Source: Methylotenera_A sp046598525
GTDB lineage: Bacteria > Pseudomonadota > Gammaproteobacteria > Burkholderiales > Methylophilaceae
Reading direction: 5' to 3'
Length of the DNA stretch: 64,000 nt
NCBI GenBank assembly: GCA_046598525.1
Contig: JBKJIJ010000020.1
Coordinates: 186,001 to 250,000, forward strand
The translations under genes and the position numbers were made by a program. Positions 34,345 through 44,035 of this stretch are shown one piece after another. Within the stretch, counting starts at the first letter, position 1, and each line of letters opens with the position of its first letter. The notes below the pieces were generated by a model. That model saw only the letters and a list, made by a program, of their open reading frames with translations, was not told where the DNA came from and did no database searches.

Positions 34345-35277
34345 TTAAATGGCGGCGGTTAATGCCGGCACCACTTCAAATAAATCGGCTACCAAGCCAT
34401 AATCGGCCACTTGAAAAATTGGCGCATCTGGGTCTTCGTTAATGGCGACCACGATTTTACTGTCTTTCATGCCGTAAGTGTGTTGCACCGCGCCAGATAC
34501 GCCAATCGCGATGTAAAGCTCTGGTGCTACGGTTACGCCTGTTTGGCCAACTTGAATATCGTTAGGCGCAAAGCCTGCATCTACCGCGGCGCGGGTGGCG
34601 CCAAGGGCTGCACCTAATTTGGTGGCAAGTGGAGCTAAAAGTTGCTCAAATTTTTCGGCACTGCCTAATGATCGGCCACCAGAAACCACGATTTTGGCTG
34701 AACCCAGCGCTGGGCGATCAGATTCGCTGCGTACTTCTGATACCCAACGTGCTTGGCTGAAAGCGGCTGGTGCACTAATGTTTACAATTTCTGCACTGGT
34801 ATTGCTAAAGCTGGCGGCGCTAAATTTACTGCCGTGAATGGTTAATACTTGAATAGAATCAACACTTTGCACGGTGGTTAAAATATTGCCTGCATAAATA
34901 GCGCGCACATACGTATTATTGCCATTAATCTCTAGCACATCGGAAATCATCGCCACATCTAAAAGCGCCGCCACACGCGGCAAACTATTGCGGCTAAAGG
35001 ATGAATGCGCGGCCAAAATCACCGAATAATCGGCACTGATAGATACCACTAAATTGGCAATATCTTCTGCCAATGGGTGGGCTAAATGCGCGGCGCTGGC
35101 TTGAATGACGCGCGCAACACCCTCAATTAAAGCGGCACTTTCGGCTACTTTATTGGCATTATCGCCAGCCACTAAAACGTGAATCGGTAAATTCCAAGCT
35201 TTTGCCGCCGTTACCGCTTGCAACACAGATGGGCTGAGCTGCTCACCGTTATGTTCGGCTAAAATTAAAATACTCAT
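34345..35277 (-). CDS. etfA: Electron transfer flavoprotein alpha subunit
   Basis: 310 residues. The C-terminal FAD domain carries VSGGRSLGSAEKFEQL, GATRAAVDAGFAPNDIQVGQ, IAIGVSGAVQHTYGMKDS and INEDPDAPIFQVADYGLVAD. Accepts electrons from flavin dehydrogenases and hands them to ETF-QO. Overlaps etfB by four bases. Confidence 0.93.
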   Translation of the reverse strand: MSILILAEHNGEQLSPSVLQAVTAAKAWNLPIHVLVAGDNANKVAESAALIEGVARVIQASAAHLAHPLAEDIANLVVSISADYSVILAAHSSFSRNSLPRVAALLDVAMISDVLEINGNNTYVRAIYAGNILTTVQSVDSIQVLTIHGSKFSAASFSNTSAEIVNISAPAAFSQARWVSEVRSESDRPALGSAKIVVSGGRSLGSAEKFEQLLAPLATKLGAALGATRAAVDAGFAPNDIQVGQTGVTVAPELYIAIGVSGAVQHTYGMKDSKIVVAINEDPDAPIFQVADYGLVADLFEVVPALTAAI

Positions 35278-36026
35278 GCTAATACTCCTTCGTGCGTGCG
35301 CAGTTTGGCTAGTAATTCATCAATGCTATCTACCATAACGCCTGCTTTTCTGGCGGCGGGTTCGCTCACTTTAATTAGTTGCAAACGCGATTCTATGTCT
35401 ATATTTAAATCGGCAGCAGCAATCGTTTCAATCGGTTTTTTGCGCGCCATCATTAAATTAGGCAGCTTAACAAAGCGCGGATTATTCAAACGCAAATCCG
35501 CCGTTACCACCGCTGGCAAGGTTAACGCAATGGTCTCTGTGCCTCCATCTACCTCGCGTGTGGCGATTATTTCATTCGCTTGCTTATTAATTTTTGAAAC
35601 AAAAGTGGCTTGCGGATAATTTAGTAACGCCGCCAACATTTGCCCCGTTTGGCCAGCGTCATCATCAATGGCTTGTTTGCCTAGCATAATCAAATCTGGC
35701 TGTTCGCGCGCAACTAGTGTTTTTAATAATTTGGCTACCGCTAGTGGCTGCAATTCGGCGGCGGTATCAAACAAAATAGCGCGGTCTACACCCATGGCTA
35801 AAGCGTGGCGCAAAATATCTTGATTGGCGGCTGTGCCAAGTGAAACGGCTACTACTTCAGTGGCAAAGCCTTGCTCTTTTAAGCGCAAGGCTTCTTCAAT
35901 GGCGTTTTCATCAAATGGGTTAATGCCCATTTTAACGCCATCAATATCCACGTTTGAGCCGTCTGCTTTAATGCGTACTTTTATGTTGTAATCGACTACG
36001 CGTTTTATGGCGACTAATATTTTCAT
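35274..36026 (-). CDS. etfB: Electron transfer flavoprotein beta subunit
   Basis: 250 residues. KILVAIKRVVDYNIKVRIK, GVKMGINPFDENAIEEALRL, LLGKQAIDDDAGQTG-like segment (MLGKQAIDDDAGQTGQML) and the recognition loop are those of group I ETF, the type that works with ETF-quinone oxidoreductase. First gene of the etfB-etfA-fpr unit. Confidence 0.93.
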   Translation of the reverse strand: MKILVAIKRVVDYNIKVRIKADGSNVDIDGVKMGINPFDENAIEEALRLKEQGFATEVVAVSLGTAANQDILRHALAMGVDRAILFDTAAELQPLAVAKLLKTLVAREQPDLIMLGKQAIDDDAGQTGQMLAALLNYPQATFVSKINKQANEIIATREVDGGTETIALTLPAVVTADLRLNNPRFVKLPNLMMARKKPIETIAAADLNIDIESRLQLIKVSEPAARKAGVMVDSIDELLAKLRTHEGVLA

Positions 36027-36092
36027 AACATATTCCTTAGTAATTGCTGTGCATTTTACAGTAGCGTATAATATTTGTTAAATGAATTATAA

Positions 36093-36107
36093 AGATAATA
36101 TATATCT
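36093..36107. promoter_or_regulatory. AT-rich inverted repeat in the etfB / LysR intergenic region
   Basis: AGATA-ATATA-TATCT, 35 bases upstream of the LysR start and about 65 from etfB. It is in the usual position for a LysR-type operator serving both promoters. Confidence 0.4.
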
Positions 36108-36141
36108 ACCTAATAGATAAGTAAGCGTCATTTAAAATCAT

Positions 36142-37068
36142 ATGAAATACACATTAAGACAGCTGGAAATTTTTGTCGCCATTAGCCGAACGGCTAGTGT
36201 GTCGCGCGCGTCAGAAGCATTATCACTTTCGCAATCGGCCACCAGCACGGCATTAAGTGAGCTAGAAAAACAATTTGATTTACAGCTGTTTGACCGCGTA
36301 GGAAAATCGCTGCGCATTAATGAAACAGGCCAGCAATTATTGCCGCGCGCGGTAGAATTGCTGGATAGAGCCAAAGAAATTGAGAATTTATTGCAAGGCC
36401 ATGTGGGTGTTGGCCACATGAAAATTGGCGCAACGTTAACCGTTGGCAATTACTTGGCCACCATATTGGCGGCCCGATTTTTGCAAGAGCACCCAGATAG
36501 CCGCATTGCCTTGCAGGTGCACAATACCAGCACTATTGTGCAAAAAATCGCCAATCATGAACTGGATTTAGGGCTAATTGAGGGCGATTGCAATCATCCC
36601 GATATTGAAGTGCAGGCTTGGATTGCCGATGAATTAGTGGTGTTTAGCGCGCCGAATCATCCGCTGGCCGCTTTGCAAAAAGTGTCATTAACGCAGCTTT
36701 TAAATGAGCAATGGATTTTGCGCGAAAAAGGTTCTGGCACGCGCGAAACGTTTGACCGCGCTTTTCATAATCATCATGCCGATTTAAATATTCGCTTAGA
36801 ACTTGAGCACACCGAAGCGATTAAACGCGCGGTAGAATCGGGTTTGGGCATTGGTTGTATTTCCCGCTTGGCGCTAAAAGATGCGTTTAGGCGCGGCAGT
36901 TTGGTGCCAATTGCCACGCCACAGCTGGATTTGGGCCGCTTTTTTTACTTTTTGTGGCATAAACAAAAATACCAAACCACAGGCATGCGCGAATTTTTAG
37001 ATTTATGCCGGCAATTTACCCATGGCTTTGAACGCAGTGATTTGGTTAATCTGCCAGAAGTAGCTTAA
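36142..37068 (+). CDS. LysR-type regulator, FinR-like
   Basis: 308 residues. N-terminal HTH (MKYTLRQLEIFVAISRTASV, then SRASEALSLSQSATSTALSE), then the substrate-binding domain (GHMKIGATLTVGNYL onward). The MKYTLRQLEIF opening and divergence from an fpr-containing operon resemble FinR, the redox-responsive activator of fprA in Pseudomonas. The likely target is etfB-etfA-fpr. Confidence 0.8.
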   Translation: MKYTLRQLEIFVAISRTASVSRASEALSLSQSATSTALSELEKQFDLQLFDRVGKSLRINETGQQLLPRAVELLDRAKEIENLLQGHVGVGHMKIGATLTVGNYLATILAARFLQEHPDSRIALQVHNTSTIVQKIANHELDLGLIEGDCNHPDIEVQAWIADELVVFSAPNHPLAALQKVSLTQLLNEQWILREKGSGTRETFDRAFHNHHADLNIRLELEHTEAIKRAVESGLGIGCISRLALKDAFRRGSLVPIATPQLDLGRFFYFLWHKQKYQTTGMREFLDLCRQFTHGFERSDLVNLPEVA

Positions 37069-37093
37069 ATAGAATAATTAAAGAAAGAACAGC

Positions 37094-38755
37094 ATGGAAC
37101 GTGATGTAATGTTTTACGATGTATTGATTGTGGGCGCTGGCCCAGCAGGGCTTTCTGCCGCTATTCGCTTAAAACAATTGGCCATTGAATCAGGCAAAGA
37201 AATAAGCGTTTGTGTGCTAGAAAAAGGCGCCGAAGTGGGCGCGCATATTCTTTCTGGCGCGGTGCTAGACCCAATCGCGCTAAATGAATTGATTCCAGAT
37301 TGGCAAGAAAAAGGTGCGCCGCTGAATACCGCCGTCATAAAAGATGAATTTTTGGTGCTGGGTAAAACCAGTGCTTGGTCAATTCCACACTGGTTATTGC
37401 CGCCTTTAATGAGCAATCAAGGCAATGATATTGTTAGCCTTGGCAATGTGTGCCGCTGGCTGGGTGAGCAAGCAGAAGGCCTAGGCGTAGAAATTTACGC
37501 CGGTTTTGCCGCGCAACAAATGTTGTATGACGAAAACAATCAAGTAGTAGGCATTGTGACTGGTGATATGGGCCGCGATGCAGCAGGCGAGCCGACCGCG
37601 CAATTTACGGCGGGGATCGAAATTAGAGCGCCTTACACTTTAATTGCAGAGGGTACACGCGGCTCATTAACCCGCCAGCTAGAAAGCCATTTTAATTTAC
37701 GTCAAAACGCATCACCACAAAAATACGGTTTAGGCTTTAAAGAAGTGTGGCGCGTGCCTGCAGAGCAGCATTCAGCTGGCTTGGTACAGCACAGTTTAGG
37801 CTGGCCGCTAGATGCCGACACTGGCGGCGGCTCTTTTATTTATCACTATGGCGAGCAATTGGTTTCAATCGGATTTGTAGTGCATTTGGATTACGCCAAT
37901 CCGCATTTATCGCCGTTTGATGAATTTCAGCGCTTTAAAACGCACCCCAAATTGCAAGCATTGCTAAAAGGTGGCCAGCGCTTAAGCTATGGCGCCAGAG
38001 CCATTAGTGAAGGCGGCGTGCAATCGCTGCCTGAATTAACTTTCCCCGGTGGCGCATTAATTGGTTGCAGCGCTGGCATGGTAAATGTGCCGCGAATCAA
38101 GGGCAGCCACAACGCCATGAAATCTGGCATGTTGGCGGCAGAGGTGGTATTCAAAGCATTTAATACTGATAATCAATCTGCGGCCCAAGCCGACTTTTTA
38201 AAAGCCTACCCAAAAGCCTTGCGCGATTCTTGGATATGGCAAGATTTGTATGCGGTTAGAAATGTTAAGCCATTATTAACAAAATTTGGTAGCTGGGGCG
38301 GCACAGTAATAAGCGGCTTAGAAATGTGGTTAGCCGCATTTAAAGTATTTTTGCCCTGGACATTACCACATCAATTAGCCGACCATGCCAGCACCAAACC
38401 CGCGGCTGATATGCCAACAATTGCCTACCCAAAGCCAGACGGCGTTTACAGCTTTGATAAACTTAGCTCAATTGCCCTAAGCAATATTGCGCACGATGCC
38501 AACCAGCCATGCCATTTGCAGCTTAAAGATAGCAAGATTCCGATTACCGTAAACCTTGCCAACTTTAATTCGCCAGAGCAACGCTACTGCCCCGCAGGCG
38601 TCTACGAAATCGTCAATGCTCAGCAAACCCCCTATTTGCAAATCAACGCTCAAAATTGCATTCACTGCAAAACCTGCGATATTAAAGACCCCCTACAAAA
38701 CATAGTATGGGTGCCGCCAGAAGCGGGCAGTGGGCCTGTTTATTCGGGCATGTGA
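37094..38755 (+). CDS. Electron transfer flavoprotein-ubiquinone oxidoreductase
   Basis: 553 residues, full length. FAD-binding VLIVGAGPAGLSAAIRLKQL, GAEVGAHILSGAVLDP, the membrane-associated middle, and the C-terminal 4Fe-4S cluster (RYCPAGVYEI, QNCIHCKTCDIKDPLQNI, WVPPEAGSGP). Passes electrons from ETF to ubiquinone at the inner membrane. It lies 25 bases after the LysR gene and completes the ETF route of this block. Confidence 0.92.
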   Translation: MERDVMFYDVLIVGAGPAGLSAAIRLKQLAIESGKEISVCVLEKGAEVGAHILSGAVLDPIALNELIPDWQEKGAPLNTAVIKDEFLVLGKTSAWSIPHWLLPPLMSNQGNDIVSLGNVCRWLGEQAEGLGVEIYAGFAAQQMLYDENNQVVGIVTGDMGRDAAGEPTAQFTAGIEIRAPYTLIAEGTRGSLTRQLESHFNLRQNASPQKYGLGFKEVWRVPAEQHSAGLVQHSLGWPLDADTGGGSFIYHYGEQLVSIGFVVHLDYANPHLSPFDEFQRFKTHPKLQALLKGGQRLSYGARAISEGGVQSLPELTFPGGALIGCSAGMVNVPRIKGSHNAMKSGMLAAEVVFKAFNTDNQSAAQADFLKAYPKALRDSWIWQDLYAVRNVKPLLTKFGSWGGTVISGLEMWLAAFKVFLPWTLPHQLADHASTKPAADMPTIAYPKPDGVYSFDKLSSIALSNIAHDANQPCHLQLKDSKIPITVNLANFNSPEQRYCPAGVYEIVNAQQTPYLQINAQNCIHCKTCDIKDPLQNIVWVPPEAGSGPVYSGM

Positions 38756-38893
38756 TTTTTAATTAAAAGATTAAAGCCTGTATTGATACTTGAAGATTTG
38801 AAAGCTATAAAAATGAAGATTTTTTAGTAATCCAAGCAACTTAGCTGATAAAATTTTTGCAAAATACTTGATCAAACAACAATAAGGCTACCA

Positions 38894-39922
38894 ATGATTT
38901 TAAAAAATGCAGACAGTAAACAAGAGAGTATTAACGAACTTCAACGACTAATTGCAATTGCACCTGCCAATATAAAATCAAAAATTGAGAAAGATTTAAA
39001 TTTTTTGAAAGCCGGTGTGAAAGGTGAACAAGAAGCGGCCTATTTAATGGATTTTGCATTAGAAAAATCTACAAACACATTCATCATTCATGATATTCGA
39101 TTTGAGTTTCAAGGTCGCGTTGCGCAGATTGACCATTTACTTATTCATCGTTCGCTAAATATCTATGTTATTGAAACAAAACACTTTAACTCCGGTATCA
39201 AAATTAGTGAAGATGGCGAATTCATGCAATGGAATTCTTTTAAAAAGACTTTTGAGGGTATTGCTTCACCTTTCGCACAAAATGAACGCCATATTGCTGT
39301 ACTTAAAGATATATTCAAAAATTTGATTGATATGCCTACAAGACTTGGCATGAAAATATAGCCTAATTTTCATTCCAAAATAGTCGTTAATCCAAATTCA
39401 AGAGTGGATAGACCCAAAAAATTTGATACTAGTAATTTGGTAAAAGCCGATTTATTGATTAAAAATCTTGAAAAAGAGTTGGAAAATATGGGTTTTTTTG
39501 ATTCGGTAGCCAAGATGGTTTCTTCGGAAACTGTTGAAGCGATTGCGCGCCAACTAATAAAATTGCATCTGCCTATCAAAATGGATTACGCGGGTAAATT
39601 CGCCGTTTCGGAATTACCGGCAAATGTAAGCCAACACATAGCCCCAATTACGCCGCCAGCAAACGCTGTTCAACAAGTTGCAGCTGAATATAAGGTCAAA
39701 TCAGAGCATGTGAATGCCTGCAAAAAGTGCAGTAGTTCAAGCATTAAAATTCAGTATGGTAAATTTGGTTATTATTTTAAATGTGACGACTGTAGTGAAA
39801 ACTCAACTATTAAACTGGATTGCGGTAATAAAGGTCATCAAGAGCGCTTAAGAAAAGAAGGGCTAACGTTTTATCGTGAGTGCGATATTTGCAAAAGTAG
39901 TAGCGTATTTTTTCAGAATTAA
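38894..39922 (+). pseudogene. NERD-domain nuclease-related protein interrupted by an amber codon
   Basis: A single 343-codon frame broken only by TAG at 39359-39361 (codon 156). The upstream part is the NERD domain (GVKGEQEAAYLMDFAL, GRVAQIDHLLIHRSLNIYVI, ETKHFNSG) with the catalytic-type Asp and Glu-Thr-Lys. The downstream part continues the family sequence (PNFHSKIVVNPNSRVDRPKK) and ends with a zinc ribbon (ACKKCSSSSIKIQYGK, CDDC). Family members usually have Gln or similar at the broken position, so a CAG-to-TAG change is likely. Either a fresh pseudogene, a sequencing error, or a suppressed stop. NERD proteins are thought to act on nucleic acid and often have defence links, but the function is unproven. 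Confidence 0.85.
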
Positions 39923-39970
39923 ATCAGCGCTAGCTTAAGTCAAGATTTTAAATCAAATTAAGATTTTAAA

Positions 39971-41473
39971 TTAAGTACCGCAAAACGTTTTATATTGCGC
40001 ATCGATTAACGGTTCTGGCGCTTGTGTGTATTTTTGCGCGTGTTCTAAATCGGCGAATGGGTTTGATATCGCTGCCAAAAGCGCGTTAAACAAAGTCAAA
40101 TCATTGCCATCAACCGCGGCGCTAAGCGCTTCTTCTACCAAGTGGTTTCTGGCAATCACTTTTGGGTTTGCCGACTGCATTAATTGCACGCTATCGGCAA
40201 AGCGTTGGTTTTGCCGTGTTAAGCGGGCTTGCCACTGAAGTTGCCAATTTTTAAATCCAGCATCTTGGTGCAGCCCGCTATTCTGCAAAGCGGCATCAGA
40301 TAGTGACCTAAACGTATTGGTAAAATCCGCTTTGCTTTTTTGCATGTGCATCAATAAATCTTCTACCAGCTTAATATCGTCCTCTTCTTGATTAAAAATC
40401 CCCAGTTTTTTGCGCATGCCAGCCAGCCAATAAGCAAAAAATTGATTTGGAAATGCTTGTAAACACTCGGTTACCAAGGCAATTGCTTGCTCTTCACTGT
40501 TATCTATTAGCGGCAGTAAACTTTCGGCCAATCTAATCAAATTCCAATGCGCGATATTGGGCTGGTTGCCATAGGCGTAGCGGCCGCTGCTGTCTATTGA
40601 GCTAAAAACGGTTTCTGGGTGATAGCTATTCATAAACGCGCAGGGGCCGTAATCAATGGTTTCGCCACAAATGCTCATATTGTCGGTGTTCATTACGCCA
40701 TGAATAAACCCCACTTGCATCCATTTGGCAATCAGCGATGCTTGTAAATCAATGACTTTTTTCAATAATTCTAGCGTTGGATTTTCGCTATCTGCAATAT
40801 CTGTAAAATGGCGATTAATGGTGTAATTGGCCAGCGCTTGTAAATCTTGCTGATTTTGATTAGCGGCAGCGAATTGAAATGTGCCTACGCGAATATGGCT
40901 GGCGGCTATGCGGGCAAGCACCGCGCCTGGGTAGGCGGCATCACGGAAAACCGTTTCGCCTGTGGTGGTAACGGCTAAACTTCTGGTTGTGGCAATGCCC
41001 AGCGCATGCATGGCTTCACTAATTATATATTCGCGCAACATTGGCCCCAGTGCGGCACGGCCATCGCCAGAGCGCGAATAGGGCGTTCGGCCAGCGCCTT
41101 TTAGCTGAATATCAAATCGCTCATTTTTAGGCGTAATGTGCTCACCCAACAAGATAGCGCGGCCATCACCCAGCCGATTAAAATGGCCAAATTGGTGGCC
41201 AGCATAAGCTTGCGCAATAGGCTGGCTGCCGTTTAAAAGCGAATTGCCGGCCAAAAATTGAGCATCTTGGTTTTCAATTGCTGCATTATCAATTGCTTCA
41301 TTATCTAAACCAAAACTTAAACCCAGCGCCTTTGCCAGCGCCGCATTAAAAACGACAATTTTTGGGTTTTTAACCGGGCTAGGTTGTTGTTTTTGATAAA
41401 AAATTGGCGGTAATTGCAAATAGCTATTATCAAAATTAAAGCCATCAATAGTTGATTCTTTTAGTGTTGCCAT
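39971..41473 (-). CDS. selO: Protein adenylyltransferase SelO (YdiU)
   Basis: 500 residues from the ATG at 41473. Signature blocks are QPIAQAYAGHQFGHFNRLGD, QLKGAGRTPYSRSGDGRAAL and HGVMNTDNMSICGETIDYGP (metal and ATP ligands of this pseudokinase). SelO transfers AMP to Ser, Thr or Tyr of redox-related proteins. It converges on the NERD gene and follows the PerM-like gene by 22 bases. Confidence 0.92.
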   Translation of the reverse strand: MATLKESTIDGFNFDNSYLQLPPIFYQKQQPSPVKNPKIVVFNAALAKALGLSFGLDNEAIDNAAIENQDAQFLAGNSLLNGSQPIAQAYAGHQFGHFNRLGDGRAILLGEHITPKNERFDIQLKGAGRTPYSRSGDGRAALGPMLREYIISEAMHALGIATTRSLAVTTTGETVFRDAAYPGAVLARIAASHIRVGTFQFAAANQNQQDLQALANYTINRHFTDIADSENPTLELLKKVIDLQASLIAKWMQVGFIHGVMNTDNMSICGETIDYGPCAFMNSYHPETVFSSIDSSGRYAYGNQPNIAHWNLIRLAESLLPLIDNSEEQAIALVTECLQAFPNQFFAYWLAGMRKKLGIFNQEEDDIKLVEDLLMHMQKSKADFTNTFRSLSDAALQNSGLHQDAGFKNWQLQWQARLTRQNQRFADSVQLMQSANPKVIARNHLVEEALSAAVDGNDLTLFNALLAAISNPFADLEHAQKYTQAPEPLIDAQYKTFCGT

Positions 41474-41494
41474 CAAGTGTTCCAAAAACCTAAC

Positions 41495-42664
41495 TTAATC
41501 GCTTAACAATTCGGCAACGGGTTGCAGGTGCTCAATATGTTCGCAGATTACTTTTAAAATAAATATAACGGGAATACCCAGCAACATACCCCATAAACCC
41601 CACAGCCATGAGAAAAAGATGAGCGATGTAAAAACCGCGGCTGAATTCATTTTGGCGATACGGCCTGTCATCCAAGTGGTGACAAAAACACCAACAATGG
41701 TGGCAATAATGATATTTGCGCCTGCCACTAATAAGGCCATTAGCAATGAATCAAATTGCATATAAGCCGCCATGGCAGTAACGGTGGCGGTGACCACTGG
41801 GCCAAAATAAGGCACGATATGCATAAAGCCAGCGGCAACCGCCCAAGCGCCTGCGTTTTCTAAACCCAGCATTTTAAAAGCCACCCAAGACACAATGCCG
41901 ACAATAACATTGGTGATCACCAGCATAAACATATAGCGCTGAATGGAGCTGCTGATATCGACCAAAATATTGACGGTGATTTTTTTTTGCGATAGTGAGG
42001 GGCCGGTAATTTTAACCAATTTGCGCTTAAAAGTATCACCCGAAAGCAGTAAAAAGTAGGCCAGAAAAATCATGGTAGTGGCTTCTGCAACAAAGCCAAA
42101 AACACCTAAAGAGCCGCGCCATAAAAAATCGCCAATTTTGAATTTAGGCTCTTCTACCACCACACGCATGGGCGCTTTTTTCTTGTTAGGCACTGCACTT
42201 TCGGCGGCGCTAGCGGCCGATTCTACTTGGCTGGCGGCAATTTGCACTTTTTGCATATTGGTCAGTGGCTCACCCCGTTTTACGGCAAAGCCTGAGGTGA
42301 GTTTAATGGCCGCTTCGGGCAAAATAGAAATGATGGATTGCACCTGATTGCGCAGCGCATAACCAGAAAACACAATGCAGCCGATTAACCCCAAAATAAC
42401 AATGGTTGAGCCAATGCCGCGATTTATTTTGATGCTTTCTAATCTAAGCACAACGGGGTTTAGCGCATAAGCCAGCAAGGCGCCCAATAAAATGGTAATA
42501 ATAAAACTTTGCGCCCATTCCAATGCAAAAATCACCGCAATGGTGGTCATAATCACCAAGGCTACGTTTTTAACTTGTATCGATTCATTGGTCAGCAATA
42601 CGGAATTTTCGTTCACATCATTAACTTTAGTATCGGTCGTCATTGTTGCTTCATCGTTTGCCAT
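41495..42664 (-). CDS. AI-2E family transporter (PerM-like)
   Basis: 389 residues with about seven or eight membrane helices. Family segments are FIITILLGALLAYALNPVVL, AGFMHIVPYFGPVVTA and FFSWLWGLWGMLLGIPVIFI. A hydrophilic loop (AASAAESAVPNKKKAPMRVV) is inserted between helices. Members export small molecules or act as antiporters; the substrate cannot be told. Probably co-transcribed with selO. Confidence 0.85.
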   Translation of the reverse strand: MANDEATMTTDTKVNDVNENSVLLTNESIQVKNVALVIMTTIAVIFALEWAQSFIITILLGALLAYALNPVVLRLESIKINRGIGSTIVILGLIGCIVFSGYALRNQVQSIISILPEAAIKLTSGFAVKRGEPLTNMQKVQIAASQVESAASAAESAVPNKKKAPMRVVVEEPKFKIGDFLWRGSLGVFGFVAEATTMIFLAYFLLLSGDTFKRKLVKITGPSLSQKKITVNILVDISSSIQRYMFMLVITNVIVGIVSWVAFKMLGLENAGAWAVAAGFMHIVPYFGPVVTATVTAMAAYMQFDSLLMALLVAGANIIIATIVGVFVTTWMTGRIAKMNSAAVFTSLIFFSWLWGLWGMLLGIPVIFILKVICEHIEHLQPVAELLSD

Positions 42665-42851
42665 GCATTATTCCATATCATTTTAAACACAGGTTTTAAG
42701 GCTAATTGCCACGTTTATCATTGTTATTAGAAATGGTTAAAGTAGTTGAATATTACAATAGTTAGCTTAATAAATAATCGTTTAAACGTAATTTTATTTT
42801 GCACTAAAATAGTGCGTCATATAAAATTAAGCTATTTAATAAGGTCATCGT

Positions 42852-44033
42852 GTGATTCCATTTGTTGCTTGGATAAAGGGTTTCTACCCGCAACCCATTA
42901 GCGTCAATTTTCAAGAGCGCCTGCGTGCCTGTGTTGGCGCCTTTTTTGGCATTTTGGTCACCAGCGTTGTCACGTATTATTTTATTGGTGGGTCTAGCGC
43001 GTTTCCATTTTTAATGGCGCCCATTGGCGCTTCAGCCGTTTTATTATTTGCCGTGCCCGCAAGCCCACTGGCGCAACCTTGGTCAATTATTGGTGGCAAT
43101 CTGATTGCGGCAGCTGTGGGTGTCACTTGTGCGCTCTTTATTAACCATATCGCCTTGGCGGCCGCACTTGCTTTAAGCCTATCAATCGCGTTAATGTTTG
43201 CCTTGCGCTGCATTCACCCGCCAAGCGGCGCGGTTGCTTTATCTGCGGTGTTGGGCGGCCCAGCAATTAGTGCACTGGGCTATAGTTTTATTATTTTACC
43301 GGTGGCAATCAATTCTTTTATATTGTTAGCGGTAGCGCTTATTTATAACAATGCCACGCGCCGTGTGTATCCACATCCTGCAAACAAAGCATCCGATTCA
43401 AGCAAAAAAATTCCGGCAGAAATGCGTTTTGGGTTTACCACAGAAGATTTAAACCAAGTATTAAAACAATATAACCAAATTATTGATGTAAGCCGCGATG
43501 ATTTGCAGACTTTGCTGCAACAAACCGAAATGCACGCGTATCGCCGCCGATTTGGCGAAATTACTTGTGCTGAGATTATGTCTAGTGATGTGGTGAGTGT
43601 GGAATTTGGCACAGAGCTTGAAGACGCTTGGGCGCTGATGCGCAAACACAAAATTAAAGCGCTGCCAGTGGTGAATAGGGCGCAAAGAGTGATTGGCATT
43701 GTGACCTAAGTGGATTTTATTCAGCATGCCAATATTGTTTTGCATGAAGGTTTTGAGCAAAAATTAAAAGGTTTTATTAAGCGTACCGCTGGGGTAAATT
43801 CAGATAAACCCGAAGTGGTCGGCCAGATAATGACTGCGCAAGTGGTGACCGCAAACGCCGCTATGCATATTATTGAGCTGATTCCACTTATGTCACAAAA
43901 TCAATTGCATCACCATATTCCAGTGATTGATGCCAACCGAAAATTGGTCGGCATTGTCACCCAATCCGATTTGGTGTCGGCTTTGTATCATGGTCGCGTG
44001 GCTAACCTGCGCACTCTAGGCTTATCGTATTAA
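42852..44033 (+). pseudogene. HPP-family membrane protein with CBS pair, interrupted by an ochre codon
   Basis: One 394-codon frame from GTG at 42852 (AAGG upstream) to 44033, broken only by TAA at 43707-43709. The N-terminal half is an HPP domain with four membrane helices (MAPIGASAVLLFAVPASPLA, CIHPPSGAVALSAVLGG). The C-terminal half has two CBS domains. The stop falls within the first CBS (VIGIVT, stop, VDFIQHANI), where relatives have Leu, so TTA-to-TAA is likely. HPP proteins are linked to nitrite transport. As sequenced the product would lose the second CBS domain. Confidence 0.85.
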
Positions 44034-44035
44034 CT

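Noticed and set aside
38894..39922. Two separate genes (155 and 172 codons)
   Set aside because: They are in the same frame and together make one NERD protein; the second has no ribosome site.
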